Assembly: GCF_009909185.1 (NCBI RefSeq)
Contig: NZ_JAAAMV010000003.1
Location: 248,001-312,000, forward strand
From: Paenibacillus glycinis
GTDB lineage: Bacteria; Bacillota; Bacilli; Paenibacillales; Paenibacillaceae
Length of the DNA stretch: 64,000 nt
Reading direction: 5' to 3'
This document shows positions 33,229-45,320 of the stretch, one piece after another (position 1 is the first letter of the stretch; each line of letters opens with the position of its first letter). The notes beneath the pieces were generated by a model that did not search any database, was not told the DNA's origin, and saw only the letters and a program-made list of their open reading frames with translations. The position numbers and the translations under genes were made by a program.

Positions 33229-34646
33229 CTATCGGCTCTTCGCCGCGGCGTAGGCGGCAAGAAGCTCGGCGACCGGAATGCCGTCGATCGTCATGCCGTC
33301 CATCCGGCAGCCCCGGATATCGACGCCGTTCAGCGCGCAATTGTCGAAGACGGCTCCCCCTAAGTCGCTGTTTCGGAAGACCACCGGCTCGACGTTCACC
33401 CAGCCGTCCGTGCCGGGCTCTTCGTCGAGCCGGCTTCGCTGCGCGTCCGGCCGCTTGATATTGTCGAACACCGTGCCTCCGAGCTGAATATGGTTGACAT
33501 GCACGTTCGAGAAATAAATATGCTCCCACTCGGCATTGACGAAGTTCACGTGCCGCAGCGAGGCGTCCCGCAGGTCGCGCCGTGGAATTCCGCGCCTTTG
33601 CGATCGAACAGGCGCTTATCCGTCAGCAATGTCGGCGCTTCCGTCCCGATAACCGGCACATGCAGCTCGATGACGGACTCTTCGTTTTCCGGCCCCAGAT
33701 ACCGCAAGTCGTAGCGTTCGTATTCGTAATCGTCGACCGCTTCGTACGCCGAATGCCCGCGCCAGCTCCCGTGAAAGAATCCCCAAGCCTCCTGAATATT
33801 CGCGACCGGTCCGCGGTAGATTACCGCAGCGAACTCCCCGGCGGGAATCGTCCGCTCGACCATCCCGTCCGGAATCGGACTTCCGTCGTCCGGCGCTTCG
33901 ACGCCGGCCAAATACAGGAAGTTTTGTCCGGGACCGAAGGGCAGCTCGTATGTAAACAAGCCGAACGACGCCTCGCGGCCGCTTGCACCGATCCATCCGT
34001 CGCTTAGACGGCGGTACGCTTCCCATATCGCGGGTATGGCCGATCCCGGATCTTCCCCGTCCCGCTGCCCGACGTAGCGCTCGACCCCGACGATCCGCCG
34101 CGACGGCTGCACGGTCACCTCGATGCTTTCGACATGCGGGAACTGGTCCGTATCGACCGCATCCGCATGCTTGATCGGCGCGTAGATGTCGTAGTCGAAG
34201 TAATCGATGTCCGAGCGGGGAATATCGAACGGATTGACAGGCTTCAACCGGTTCGCCTCGAAGCCGAAGGCGCCTTCCGTCACGTCGCGCTCGATGCCTT
34301 CCCGCTCGAACCATTGTTCCAGGAAAGCATAGGCTTCGTTCATCCGGCTTCCGTCGCCGCGAACCGTCAACTTGGCGAACTTGCGCCCCGGAATCGCGAT
34401 CGTCTCCACGCCGTCCGGCAGTCCTTCGAAGCCGTCTACCTCGACTCCGGTCCACAGCTCCCGTACGCCGGTCGCCCACTGCCACTCCGGAATAAACACG
34501 AGCCCTTAGTCGTCGTTCTTCACTGCCGGATGGCCCTCGAGCAGTTCCCGGATGCGCCGCCAAGCGTTGCGCGTGCCCTCGCCGCCGAGCTCCGAGCGGA
34601 TCGCCGCGGCTTTCATCGCCGGCCTTTCCACGATTCGTACCCTCAT
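33229..34646 (-). pseudogene. Disrupted effector-binding (GyrI-like) / pentapeptide-repeat protein
   Basis: Three minus-strand segments read as one protein. A 46-codon piece (ATG at 34646 with AGGAGG upstream, MRVRIVERPAMKAAAIRSEL) ends at an in-frame TAA (34506-34508). Reading continues in the same frame with VFIPEWQWATGVRELWTGVE through two GyrI-like effector-binding units, to about 33577-33584, where a one-base loss breaks the frame. The other frame continues the expected pentapeptide pattern ADLRDASLRHVNFVNAEW and LGGTVFDN to a stop at 33229. The intact protein would have about 470 residues. Either the gene is decayed or the assembly has two errors. GTG restarts at 34499 and 33549 exist. 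Confidence 0.8.
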
Positions 34647-34662
34647 CGCGTTACCCGCCTCC

Positions 34663-35445
34663 TTAGGATCCCTCCGGGACGTAATCCTGCGTAATCATGA
34701 CGACGTTGCCGTCCACGTCGCGGATGTTGAAATACGCGACCGACGGAAGCCGCTGAATGTCGTGCACGACTTCAAACCCGCATTCGACCGCTTCGCGCTT
34801 CGCCCGTTCGATGTCGTGCGTGCCCAGCTTCAGCGCCGGTCCGAGCTCTAATACCGGCACATTCGCCATGCCGTTCGAATCCAGCATGAGATTCGTCCCG
34901 TTATCGAGCCGGAAGAGATGCAGATGGCCGTACCGGTCCTCGTCCCGAACCTGCAGGCCCATCAGCTTGGCGTAACGCTCGACCGCGCCCCCCAGGTCGC
35001 GCACCCGCAGGATGCCGGCGTCGAGCTTCGGCTGTATACTGCAATGCGCCTTGGCGCCGTCCACCCCGCCGAACGCCAGATGGTAGCCGTCCGGATCTTC
35101 GACGACGAATTCCTTCCAGGGCCCGAAGTCCTCATACACGATCGGCTCCCGGGCGAACTTGGCTCCTTTGCTCTCGAATTCCGCGTACAAGGCATCGAGT
35201 CCGGCCCATGTATCGGTGTAGCCCTGCACGTCGATGCCGGTATCCGCGCCGCTCTCCGGCGGGTTCGGTACCGGCACGAAGCCATCCGGCGCCTGATGCA
35301 GCTTCAGCGCCATGCCGTTCAGTCCGTCCCGCTCGGCCCACCAGTCGGTTACGTCGAAGCCGAGCACCTCCCGGTAATACCGCCGCGACCGGGCAAGATC
35401 GGATACGACGAGCACGCTCAGCGAGCTGCCGATTTGTTTTCCCAT
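34663..35445 (-). CDS. Double VOC (glyoxalase/bleomycin resistance) domain protein
   Basis: A 260-residue protein with two tandem VOC folds. The first (about 8-130) begins SVLVVSDLARSRRYYREVLG and ends FVVEDPDGYHLAFGG; the second (about 140-255) begins DAGILRVRDLGGAVERYAKL and ends VAYFNIRDVDGNVVMITQD. VOC proteins include metal-dependent lyases, dioxygenases and drug-binding resistance proteins; the substrate is unknown. The stop lies 16 bases upstream of the disrupted effector-binding gene, so the two were probably cotranscribed. Confidence 0.9.
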   Translation of the reverse strand: MGKQIGSSLSVLVVSDLARSRRYYREVLGFDVTDWWAERDGLNGMALKLHQAPDGFVPVPNPPESGADTGIDVQGYTDTWAGLDALYAEFESKGAKFAREPIVYEDFGPWKEFVVEDPDGYHLAFGGVDGAKAHCSIQPKLDAGILRVRDLGGAVERYAKLMGLQVRDEDRYGHLHLFRLDNGTNLMLDSNGMANVPVLELGPALKLGTHDIERAKREAVECGFEVVHDIQRLPSVAYFNIRDVDGNVVMITQDYVPEGS

Positions 35446-35665
35446 TCCTTTACCGCCTCCATTTGCCGAATATAAGAAGAACCGACGGGCGCCCTCATTG
35501 CGGCAGGACGAGCCCGCAGTTTTTCCAAATGAATCCCGGCATTGCGCCGGAATGCGAATGTATATTCGCCTTTTTAAATGGAAATTCCTGCTAACCCTTC
35601 AAAATAATTGTGACCGACGATCCGCTGCCGGTTCGGCCGACTCCCAAGCGTCCGGATGATGGCAT

Positions 35666-35698
35666 GAAAAAACCGGGAGCCGCAACGGCTCCCGGTTC
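35666..35698 (-). terminator. Intrinsic terminator of the MFS transporter gene
   Basis: A perfect 12-bp stem (35671-35682 with 35686-35697) and a three-base loop are followed on the minus strand by TTTTTTC. It is only four bases after the stop codon. Confidence 0.9.
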
Positions 35699-35702
35699 AA
35701 TT

Positions 35703-36926
35703 TCACGCCGCTTCCCGCCTGTCGGGCGGCAGCAGGATGGCAAGCAGTCCGAGCAGCGGCAGGACGCTCGAATAGTTCATGACCTTGCCGAGTCCCCACG
35801 CCTCCGCCGCGTTGCCGAGGACGATGGCGCCGAGCGCCCCCATGCCGAAGGCGAGGCCGGTGATCAGCCCGGACGCCATCCCGACGTTGTTCGGGATCAG
35901 CTCCTGGGCATATACGACGCTGACCGAGAAGCCGGACATCAGGATGAAGCCGAGCACGAAGCTGACGGGATAAACCCAGCCGAGCGGCATATGCGGCAGC
36001 AGCAGCGCGAACGGCGCCGCGCCTCCGACCGAGAAGATGATCATCTTCTTGCGTCCGAACCGGTCCGCCAGCACGCCGCCGAAGAACGTGCCCAGCACGC
36101 CCGCGGCCATGAACAGGAAGATCGGCACCTGGGCCGCTTTGACCGACAAGCCGTACTTCTCTTCCGCGAAGAAGTTATAGAAGCTGGAGATGCCGCTGAC
36201 ATACCAGGACCGCGCGAAGACGAGCAGCACCAGGATCGTCATGGCGAACGCGATAACGGACCGCCCTCTGCCCGCGGCCCCGTTCACGGTCCCCGCGGAC
36301 TTTGCCTTCTTGACCGGTTTGCCGTGTTCGTTCAGCTGCGTTTTGTACCACGGCACGACGCGCAGCAGAATCGCGATGGCCGCCGCGGCCAGCAGCGTTC
36401 CCCAGACCGCGCCGGGCTGGCCGAGCGGGATGAAGACGAAGATCGTCATGAGCGGGGCGAGCGAGCTGCCCGCGTTGCCTCCGACCTGGTAGATGGACTG
36501 CGCGAGTCCGCGCCGGCCGCCGGCCGCGAAGTAAACGACGCGCGAGCCTTCCGGATGGAATACCGCGGAGCCGAGGCCGACGAACACGACCGCCAGCAGC
36601 ACGAAGGAAAAGCCCGGCGCGTACGCGAGGCCCGCCATGCCGAGCAGGCTCAGGCCCATTCCGATCGGCAGCATCCACGGCATGGGCCGTTTATCCGAGA
36701 AATAACCCACGACCGGCTGCATGACGGAAGACGTCATGTTGAGCGTGAACGCGATCCAGCCCATCTGCCCGTACGTCAGATGGAGCGAATCCTGTAACAC
36801 CGGGAACAGCGCGCTTACGACCGCTTGCATCGTATCGTTCAATAGATGTACGGAGCTGATCGCGAACAGAATGGCATAGACCGTTCCCGTCCGCAATGCA
36901 GCCGTACGTGCCGAAGCAGTTGTCAT
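35703..36926 (-). CDS. MFS efflux transporter, fosmidomycin-resistance (Fsr) type
   Basis: A 407-residue major facilitator protein with about 12 membrane segments. The first helix carries SSVHLLNDTMQAVVSALFPV, typical of the Fsr group, and FNVTSS-like NMTSSVMQPVVGYFSDKRP follows. The motif GLGSAVFHPEGSRVVYFAAG is also characteristic. The central loop is Lys/Gly-rich (GKPVKKAKSAGTVNGAAG). Fsr exports fosmidomycin and related compounds in Escherichia coli; the natural substrate here is unknown. The gene is monocistronic. Confidence 0.9.
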   Translation of the reverse strand: MTTASARTAALRTGTVYAILFAISSVHLLNDTMQAVVSALFPVLQDSLHLTYGQMGWIAFTLNMTSSVMQPVVGYFSDKRPMPWMLPIGMGLSLLGMAGLAYAPGFSFVLLAVVFVGLGSAVFHPEGSRVVYFAAGGRRGLAQSIYQVGGNAGSSLAPLMTIFVFIPLGQPGAVWGTLLAAAAIAILLRVVPWYKTQLNEHGKPVKKAKSAGTVNGAAGRGRSVIAFAMTILVLLVFARSWYVSGISSFYNFFAEEKYGLSVKAAQVPIFLFMAAGVLGTFFGGVLADRFGRKKMIIFSVGGAAPFALLLPHMPLGWVYPVSFVLGFILMSGFSVSVVYAQELIPNNVGMASGLITGLAFGMGALGAIVLGNAAEAWGLGKVMNYSSVLPLLGLLAILLPPDRREAA

Positions 36927-37150
36927 CTTGCTTTACCGCCTTTCGCGCGTGACCTCCAAGCCTGTCTTTCCGCTTTTCGTGCGTCTATCTGCTACCATAG
37001 CATAGCGGGAAAGGGGTGACAATTATCCGATTCTCAGGTTTTCGGGTTAAAATGACGCCCTCGGTCGACCATCCTGCCCCGCAGGCGCATGCAGCTCACG
37101 ATGTTTGGGAACCGAGGGAAAATCAAGACCGCAAAATGGAAGCGCACACA

Positions 37151-37179
37151 TTGACACCTCTATGGTCCGGGTTTATGCT
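37151..37179 (+). promoter_or_regulatory. Sigma-A promoter of the efflux-adaptor gene
   Basis: A perfect TTGACA (37151-37156) and TATGCT (37174-37179) are separated by 17 bases. Confidence 0.75.
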
Positions 37180-37246
37180 TGAATAGACAAAGTTGTAAAA
37201 ATAAGTATCCCATTATTCCATGATGAAGGGAGTACACTTCCTGCAT

Positions 37247-38293
37247 ATGGCTCACCCGACGCTATCAAAACGCCGGCGTAATCTTGCGGGGCGCGCCGCC
37301 GCCCTATGCGCCGCCCTCTCGCTGCTTGCCGGCTGCTCGCTGCTGCCGAACGAAGAAGAACCGCTCGATCCGCCCGCGCTGACCAGCAAAGCCGCCGTCC
37401 ACGAGACGTCGCCCGTCACCCGCGGCAACATGGAGCTATACCTCTCCTCCACGGCGTCGGCCGTGTCCGAGGTCAATCAAACCGTCTCGTTCCCGGAGTC
37501 GGGCGGCATCCTCAAGAAGCTTTACGTCAGCGAAGGCGATACCGTCAAGGCGGGCGCGCCGATCGCGGAGCTGGACACCGGAGACCTGCCGATACGGCTG
37601 AAGCTGCAGGAATTGACCGTCGAGCAGCGCAGCCTCCGCTACCAGGACGCCGTCAAGCAAGATTCGGACAAGGATGCGATCGCCTTGGCGAAAATCGACC
37701 TCGAAGCGGATCGGCTGCAGCTGAACGCGCTGAAGGAGCAGTACCGCAAAGCGCTGCTCTTCGCGCCGGCCGACGGGCTGGTCACGTACCTGAACGACCT
37801 GAAGCCGGGCGAAGCGGTGGAAGCCAATGTCGCGATGGCAGTCGTCTCGGACCCCGCGAAAGTCAATTTCGTCTATGACGCCACCGACGCCACGAAAATC
37901 CGTTCGGTGCAGAAGGGCGCCGAGGTCGCGCTTACGCTCGACAAGAAATCGTATGCGGGCTCCGTCATCCAAACGCCGGCCACCGCGCCGAAAAGCGACG
38001 ACGACGCCGTGAACCGACGCAACGCCAAGTCGCTCGTCATCGCTTTGAAGGATGCGGGCGCGCCCGTTCAGATCGGCACCTACGCCGACTTCAAGCTGTT
38101 CATCGAGAAACGCGACAACGTGCTCATCATTCCGCGCGAAGCCTTGAAAACCATGTTCGGCCGCGACTATGTCGAGACGATCGAGAACAGCCGGGTGAAG
38201 GAAGTCGACATCGAGGCCGGATTGAAGACGAGCAATCAGGTCGAGGTCCTCAAAGGCTTGGAGGAAGGCCAAGGCGTCGTCATCGATAATTAA
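37247..38293 (+). CDS. Lipoprotein efflux adaptor (HlyD/RND periplasmic-adaptor type)
   Basis: A secreted adaptor of about 348 residues with signal peptide and lipobox LLAGC. The barrel-sandwich (lipoyl-like) half-motifs are SFPESGGILKKLYVSEGDTV, KAGAPIAELDTG and LFAPADGLVTYLNDLKPGE, with a helical hairpin between them and beta-barrel/membrane-proximal domains after. The start is uncertain: the ATG at 37247 gives a normal signal peptide; another ATG at 37220 lacks a ribosome site. No transporter gene accompanies it, so its partner must be encoded elsewhere. Confidence 0.85.
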   Translation: MAHPTLSKRRRNLAGRAAALCAALSLLAGCSLLPNEEEPLDPPALTSKAAVHETSPVTRGNMELYLSSTASAVSEVNQTVSFPESGGILKKLYVSEGDTVKAGAPIAELDTGDLPIRLKLQELTVEQRSLRYQDAVKQDSDKDAIALAKIDLEADRLQLNALKEQYRKALLFAPADGLVTYLNDLKPGEAVEANVAMAVVSDPAKVNFVYDATDATKIRSVQKGAEVALTLDKKSYAGSVIQTPATAPKSDDDAVNRRNAKSLVIALKDAGAPVQIGTYADFKLFIEKRDNVLIIPREALKTMFGRDYVETIENSRVKEVDIEAGLKTSNQVEVLKGLEEGQGVVIDN

Positions 38294-38397
38294 TCGCTCG
38301 CATGCGCGGCCGAAGGGCAGCCGATGGCGTCAGCGAGAATAGCAATCGAAATAAGAAGCCCCCATCAACGACCGAAAAACAAATAGCGAACACAAAG

Positions 38398-38448
38398 AAG
38401 CGCCTCGGCGGGCGGCATGCGATGCATGCCTTCCGCGCCGAGGCGCTT
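38398..38448. terminator. Hairpin between convergent adaptor and beta-galactosidase genes
   Basis: A perfect 13-bp stem (38398-38410 with 38436-38448) with a 25-base loop. T tracts are weak in both directions, so efficiency is uncertain. Confidence 0.5.
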
Positions 38449-38453
38449 GTTCG

Positions 38454-41609
<3,156 letters not shown>

Positions 41610-41699
41610 TCACCCCTACTGTATATGAGGTCCGCCGTAGCGTAAATATAAAATAAGCGCGGGCAAATAGCTAATAATGGCGGTCTCCCGGCAGACATG

Positions 41700-41740
41700 C
41701 GAAAACGGCCGGACAGGGAGCGAGTCCCTGTCCGGCCGTT
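41700..41740 (-). terminator. Terminator of the MacAB-like operon
   Basis: A perfect 16-bp stem (41704-41719 with 41725-41740) and a five-base loop are followed on the minus strand by TTTTCGC, 60 bases after the permease stop. Confidence 0.8.
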
Positions 41741-41798
41741 CCTTCAAAGCCGACTTTTATATGGCAGCGCCAGTGTCTGCTTCATCACGGTTCGAATA

Positions 41799-42971
41799 CT
41801 ATTCGAAGCGCAGCGCTTCGATCGGCCGCAGGCTGGAAGCCTTGTTCGCCGGGAAGAGGCCGAACACGACGCCGATGAAGACCGAGAAGCCGAACGCGAG
41901 GCCGATGACCGGGAACGAGACGACGACGGTCATGCTCGCGAATTTCTGCAGCAGCTGCGCCGTCCCGAGGCCGATCGCGATGCCCAGGACTCCCCCCAGG
42001 CCGCTCAGCGCGATCGCCTCGATCAGGAATTGGGTCAGGATATCGCGCTTCTTCGCCCCGATCGCTTTGCGGATGCCGATCTCCCGCGTCCGCTCCGTGA
42101 CGGACACGAGCATGATGTTCATGATGCCGATGCCGCCGACGAGCAGCGAGATCGCGGCGACGCCGCCGAGCGCGAGCGACAGCGTATCCGAGATGCTGCT
42201 GAACGAATCCAGCAGATCCTGCTGGTTGAACACGCGGTAGCTGTTCGTGTCGCCGCGGAACTTCTTGCCGAGCGCGGTTTCGAGCTCGGTCATGACCGCG
42301 TCCATCTTGTCAGCGTCGGCCACCTGGACGTTGATCGACTTGACGCCCTTGGACTTGAACAGCCGTTCGGACGTCGTGATCGGAATGATGACGATCTCGT
42401 CGTTGGAGCCGGTCAGCGAGCTGCCCTTCGTCTCCAGCACGCCGACGACCTTGTAGCGCACGCCGTTGATCAGGAACGTCTGCCCGACGGCATCGGCCGT
42501 CCCGAACAGGTCCGTCGCCGTCGTCGAGCCGAGCACCGCGATCTTCTGGTAATAATCGAGATCGATCTGCGCGACGAACCGGCCTTCGGCGACGCTGTAG
42601 TCCTTAACGTCCAAGTAATCGGCCGTCGAGCCGACGACGCTGACGCTCGTGCTTTCGCTGCCGTTCTTCACGGTCGCGTTCGACTGGTTGTACGGCGCGG
42701 CGAACTCGATGTCTGACGTATTCGTGATGTCTTCCGCTTCCTTGTAATCGAGCGTCGTCTTGGAGCCGCGTCCCGTGATGCTCACGGTCAGCAGGTTCGT
42801 GCCGAGGCTCTGCACCTGATCGGTGACCTGCTTCGTCGTGCCTTGGCCGACGCCGACGAGCGCGATGACCGCAGCCACGCCGATGATGATGCCGAGCATG
42901 GTGAGCAGGGAACGCATCTTGTTCGCGAGTATGCTTTTAGCCGCCATTTTGAAGGCTTGACTGACGTTCAC
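41799..42971 (-). CDS. MacB-type ABC transporter permease (FtsX-like)
   Basis: A 390-residue permease with one N-terminal membrane segment (SLLTMLGIIIGVAAVIALVG), a large extracytoplasmic MacB core domain (about 50-260), and three C-terminal membrane segments in the FtsX fold, with SVTERTREIGIRKAIGAKKR between. The start chosen is the GTG at 42971, inside the end of the ATPase gene, with GGTGAGAG upstream; an ATG at 42947 is an alternative. Together with the ATPase and adaptor genes it forms a MacAB-like mechanotransmission system, in Firmicutes often linked to peptide export or envelope stress. Confidence 0.92.
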   Translation of the reverse strand: MNVSQAFKMAAKSILANKMRSLLTMLGIIIGVAAVIALVGVGQGTTKQVTDQVQSLGTNLLTVSITGRGSKTTLDYKEAEDITNTSDIEFAAPYNQSNATVKNGSESTSVSVVGSTADYLDVKDYSVAEGRFVAQIDLDYYQKIAVLGSTTATDLFGTADAVGQTFLINGVRYKVVGVLETKGSSLTGSNDEIVIIPITTSERLFKSKGVKSINVQVADADKMDAVMTELETALGKKFRGDTNSYRVFNQQDLLDSFSSISDTLSLALGGVAAISLLVGGIGIMNIMLVSVTERTREIGIRKAIGAKKRDILTQFLIEAIALSGLGGVLGIAIGLGTAQLLQKFASMTVVVSFPVIGLAFGFSVFIGVVFGLFPANKASSLRPIEALRFE

Positions 42972-43668
42972 GTCTCTCACCGCCTTCTTCGCTGATTTGA
43001 CCGTCCTGGATGCGAACGACACGTCTTGCCTGCTTGGAAATGGCGATGTCATGCGTGATCAGAACGATGGTATGGCCGAGCTTGTTCAGCTCCTGCATGA
43101 GCACCATGACTTCGGCGCCCGTGCGCGTATCGAGCGCGCCCGTCGGTTCGTCGGCGAGCAGGATCGGCGGATTGCCCGCCAGCGCCCGCGCGATGGCGAC
43201 GCGCTGCTGCTGTCCTCCGGACAGCTCGCTCGGCTTGTGGCGGACGCGTTCCTCGAGCCCCACCTTCGTCAGCGCCTCGATCGCCTGCTCCTTGCGCTGC
43301 TTCGCCGGCACGCCGCGGTAGATCAGCGGCAGCTCCACGTTCTCGAGCGCGGACAATTTGTTGAGCAGGTTGAAGCCTTGGAAGATGAAGCCGATCTTCT
43401 GGTTGCGGATCTCCGCCAGCCGGTTCTCGCGAAGCCGGCTGACTTCCTCGCCGTCCAGCCAGTATTTGCCCGACGTCGGTCCGTCCAGGCAGCCGATGAC
43501 GTTCATGAGCGTCGACTTGCCGGAGCCGGAGGGGCCGATAATGGCCAGAAAATCGCCGTGATCGACGCGCAGCGAAATCTCGTTCAGCGCATAAACGGTT
43601 TCGCCGCCCATCTTGTACTGCTTCGACAGCGATTCGATCCGAATCAACGGTTCGCGCGTCGCTTCCAT
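42937..43668 (-). CDS. MacB-type ABC transporter ATPase
   Basis: A 243-residue ATPase with Walker [11 protein letters not shown]-loop in FIFQGFNLL, signature [16 protein letters not shown], Walker B ILLADEP and His switch in VLITHD, all in normal order; it belongs to the LolD/MacB group ([19 protein letters not shown]). The start directly overlaps the end of the adaptor gene, and the end overlaps the permease gene. Confidence 0.95.
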   Translation of the reverse strand: MEATREPLIRIESLSKQYKMGGETVYALNEISLRVDHGDFLAIIGPSGSGKSTLMNVIGCLDGPTSGKYWLDGEEVSRLRENRLAEIRNQKIGFIFQGFNLLNKLSALENVELPLIYRGVPAKQRKEQAIEALTKVGLEERVRHKPSELSGGQQQRVAIARALAGNPPILLADEPTGALDTRTGAEVMVLMQELNKLGHTIVLITHDIAISKQARRVVRIQDGQISEEGGERRERQSSLQNGG

Positions 43669-45320
43669 TACCTTGTACCCCCGCCGCCGGCCGCGCGCGT
43701 CGTCGCACCGCCGGCACGGCCTCCGCCGCCGCCTCCGAAGCCGCCGCCGCCAAAACCGCCGCCGCCCCCGAAGCCGCCCGCGCCCCCGAAGGTTGCGCCG
43801 CCGAGGCCGCCGAAGCCGCCTGCTCCGAGACCGGCCTGCTGCTGGTTCGAGGAAGAAGTCACGACGGTCGGCAGGATGACGCGGTCGCCTTCCGAGAGTC
43901 CCGACAGCACCTCGATGTAATCCTCATTGTGGATGCCGACGGTAATGACGACCGGCGTTCCCGTGCCGAAACGGCTGTTCGCGCTGCTGGTTCCGCTGCG
44001 GTTGCTGCCTGCGCGGCCCGCAAAGCCGCCTTGGCCTCCCGCAGCGGCGTAGCCGCCTCCGCCGCCGCCCGTATAGCCGCCTTGGCCGCGTCTGCCGCCG
44101 CCCTGACCGCCGCCGTATCCGCCTGCGCCTTGACCTTGGCCACCTGCTGCTCCTTGGCCTTGCGCTCCTCCCTGACCTTGGGCGCCTTGACCGTCGGCCG
44201 CGCCTTGACCGCCAGAAGCTCCCGCGCCTGACGCGCCTTGGCCTTGCGCTCCGCCTTGGCCTTGAGCGCCTTGGGCGCCTTGACCGCCGGCTGCGCCTTG
44301 GCCTTGTCCGCCAGCCCCGGCTTGACCGCCGCCCTGGCCTTGAGTTCCTTGGCCGCCAGCGGCAGCGGCTCCCGCGCCTGACGCGCCCGTTCCCGTGCCT
44401 GAACCCGTGCCGCCAGCTGCCGCCGGCACGAACACCATGTACCGGTTGCCGAGCGATTGCACCGCGTCGATCGGCAGCATCAGCGTGTTTTCTTTCTTCT
44501 CGACCTCGATGCTCGCTTCGGCCGACATGCCGCTCTTCAGGCCGTCCGCTTTATCCAGCGCGACCGTTACGTCGAACGACGCGACGCCGTTGCTGGCCGT
44601 TCCTTCGTCGGCGATTTTGACGACCTTGCCGGTGTAGGATTTGTCGGCAAGCGCCTCGACGGAGATCGTCGCGGTTTGGCCGTTTTTCACTTTGGCGATG
44701 TCCAGCTCGTCGATGCCGACGACCATTTGAAGCTTCGCGTAATTCGAGATAGCCATCAGCTCGGTGGACGGATTCAGCGAATCGCCCGCCGCCACGCTCA
44801 GCGTCGTGATCGTGCCGTCGATCGGCGAGGTGATCGTGCTGCCGGTCTCCGCGTCCTGCAGATCCGCGATCTCCGCGCGCGTCTGGTCGATTTGCAGCTG
44901 CATCTTCTTCAAACTCAGCTTGATGCTGTCGATCCCGGCATCGTCCGTCGCGGTCTTCAGCTTGTTCTGCGTGTCCGCCAAATCGAGCAGCTGGCTTTCG
45001 AGGTTCAACTGATCCGACTTGATCTTGTCGCCGTTGTCCTCGCCTTCGATCGTGAGGAGCACGTCGCCCTTCTTGACGACCGCGCCTTCCGCCACGTTGA
45101 CTTTCTCTACGGTACCCTGTCCGGATGCTTTGACGGTCGCTTTATCGATCGGCGCCAAGCTTCCCGTGCCGCTGACGCTCACCTCGATCGTCCCCTTCGT
45201 GACCCGCGCCGTCTGCACCACCGGAGCCGCAGCCGTCTCCTTCGTGTCCCGCTTCAAATAATAGACGACCCCGGCGGCAACGATCAGCACGCCGATTCCA
45301 AGCAGCCACCATTTTCTCAT
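43668..45320 (-). CDS. MacA-like efflux adaptor with a Gly/Gln/Ala-rich insertion
   Basis: A 550-residue membrane-anchored adaptor. One N-terminal membrane segment (about 4-21) is followed by lipoyl half-motifs (KATVKASGQGTVEKVNVAEG, TITSPIDGTITTLSVAAGDS), a coiled-coil hairpin (about 100-155), and a beta-barrel domain. Between about 300 and 455, where the membrane-proximal domain should be compact, lies a low-complexity tract made of G, Q and A in GAQGQGG-like units, and residues 495-550 form a second Gly/Phe-rich tail (GGFGGGGGFGGGG). Such tracts are absent from usual MacA proteins. It overlaps the lipoprotein gene upstream by four bases (ATGA). Confidence 0.9.
   Translation of the reverse strand: MRKWWLLGIGVLIVAAGVVYYLKRDTKETAAAPVVQTARVTKGTIEVSVSGTGSLAPIDKATVKASGQGTVEKVNVAEGAVVKKGDVLLTIEGEDNGDKIKSDQLNLESQLLDLADTQNKLKTATDDAGIDSIKLSLKKMQLQIDQTRAEIADLQDAETGSTITSPIDGTITTLSVAAGDSLNPSTELMAISNYAKLQMVVGIDELDIAKVKNGQTATISVEALADKSYTGKVVKIADEGTASNGVASFDVTVALDKADGLKSGMSAEASIEVEKKENTLMLPIDAVQSLGNRYMVFVPAAAGGTGSGTGTGASGAGAAAAGGQGTQGQGGGQAGAGGQGQGAAGGQGAQGAQGQGGAQGQGASGAGASGGQGAADGQGAQGQGGAQGQGAAGGQGQGAGGYGGGQGGGRRGQGGYTGGGGGGYAAAGGQGGFAGRAGSNRSGTSSANSRFGTGTPVVITVGIHNEDYIEVLSGLSEGDRVILPTVVTSSSNQQQAGLGAGGFGGLGGATFGGAGGFGGGGGFGGGGFGGGGGGRAGGATTRAAGGGGTR
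43690..44430. repeat. Degenerate GC-rich coding repeats (Gly/Gln/Ala codons)
   Basis: Inside the MacA-like gene short units such as GCCTTGACC and GCCGCC recur many times, coding GQG, GAQ and GGF repeats. Two blocks are visible, 43690-43850 and 43950-44430, separated by a normal beta-domain segment. Slippage at these units could change tract length. Confidence 0.7.

Noticed and set aside
43690-44430. CRISPR-like or minisatellite array
   Set aside because: The repeats are short, irregular and in frame with a Gly/Gln/Ala tract of a real protein; there are no conserved repeats with unique spacers.
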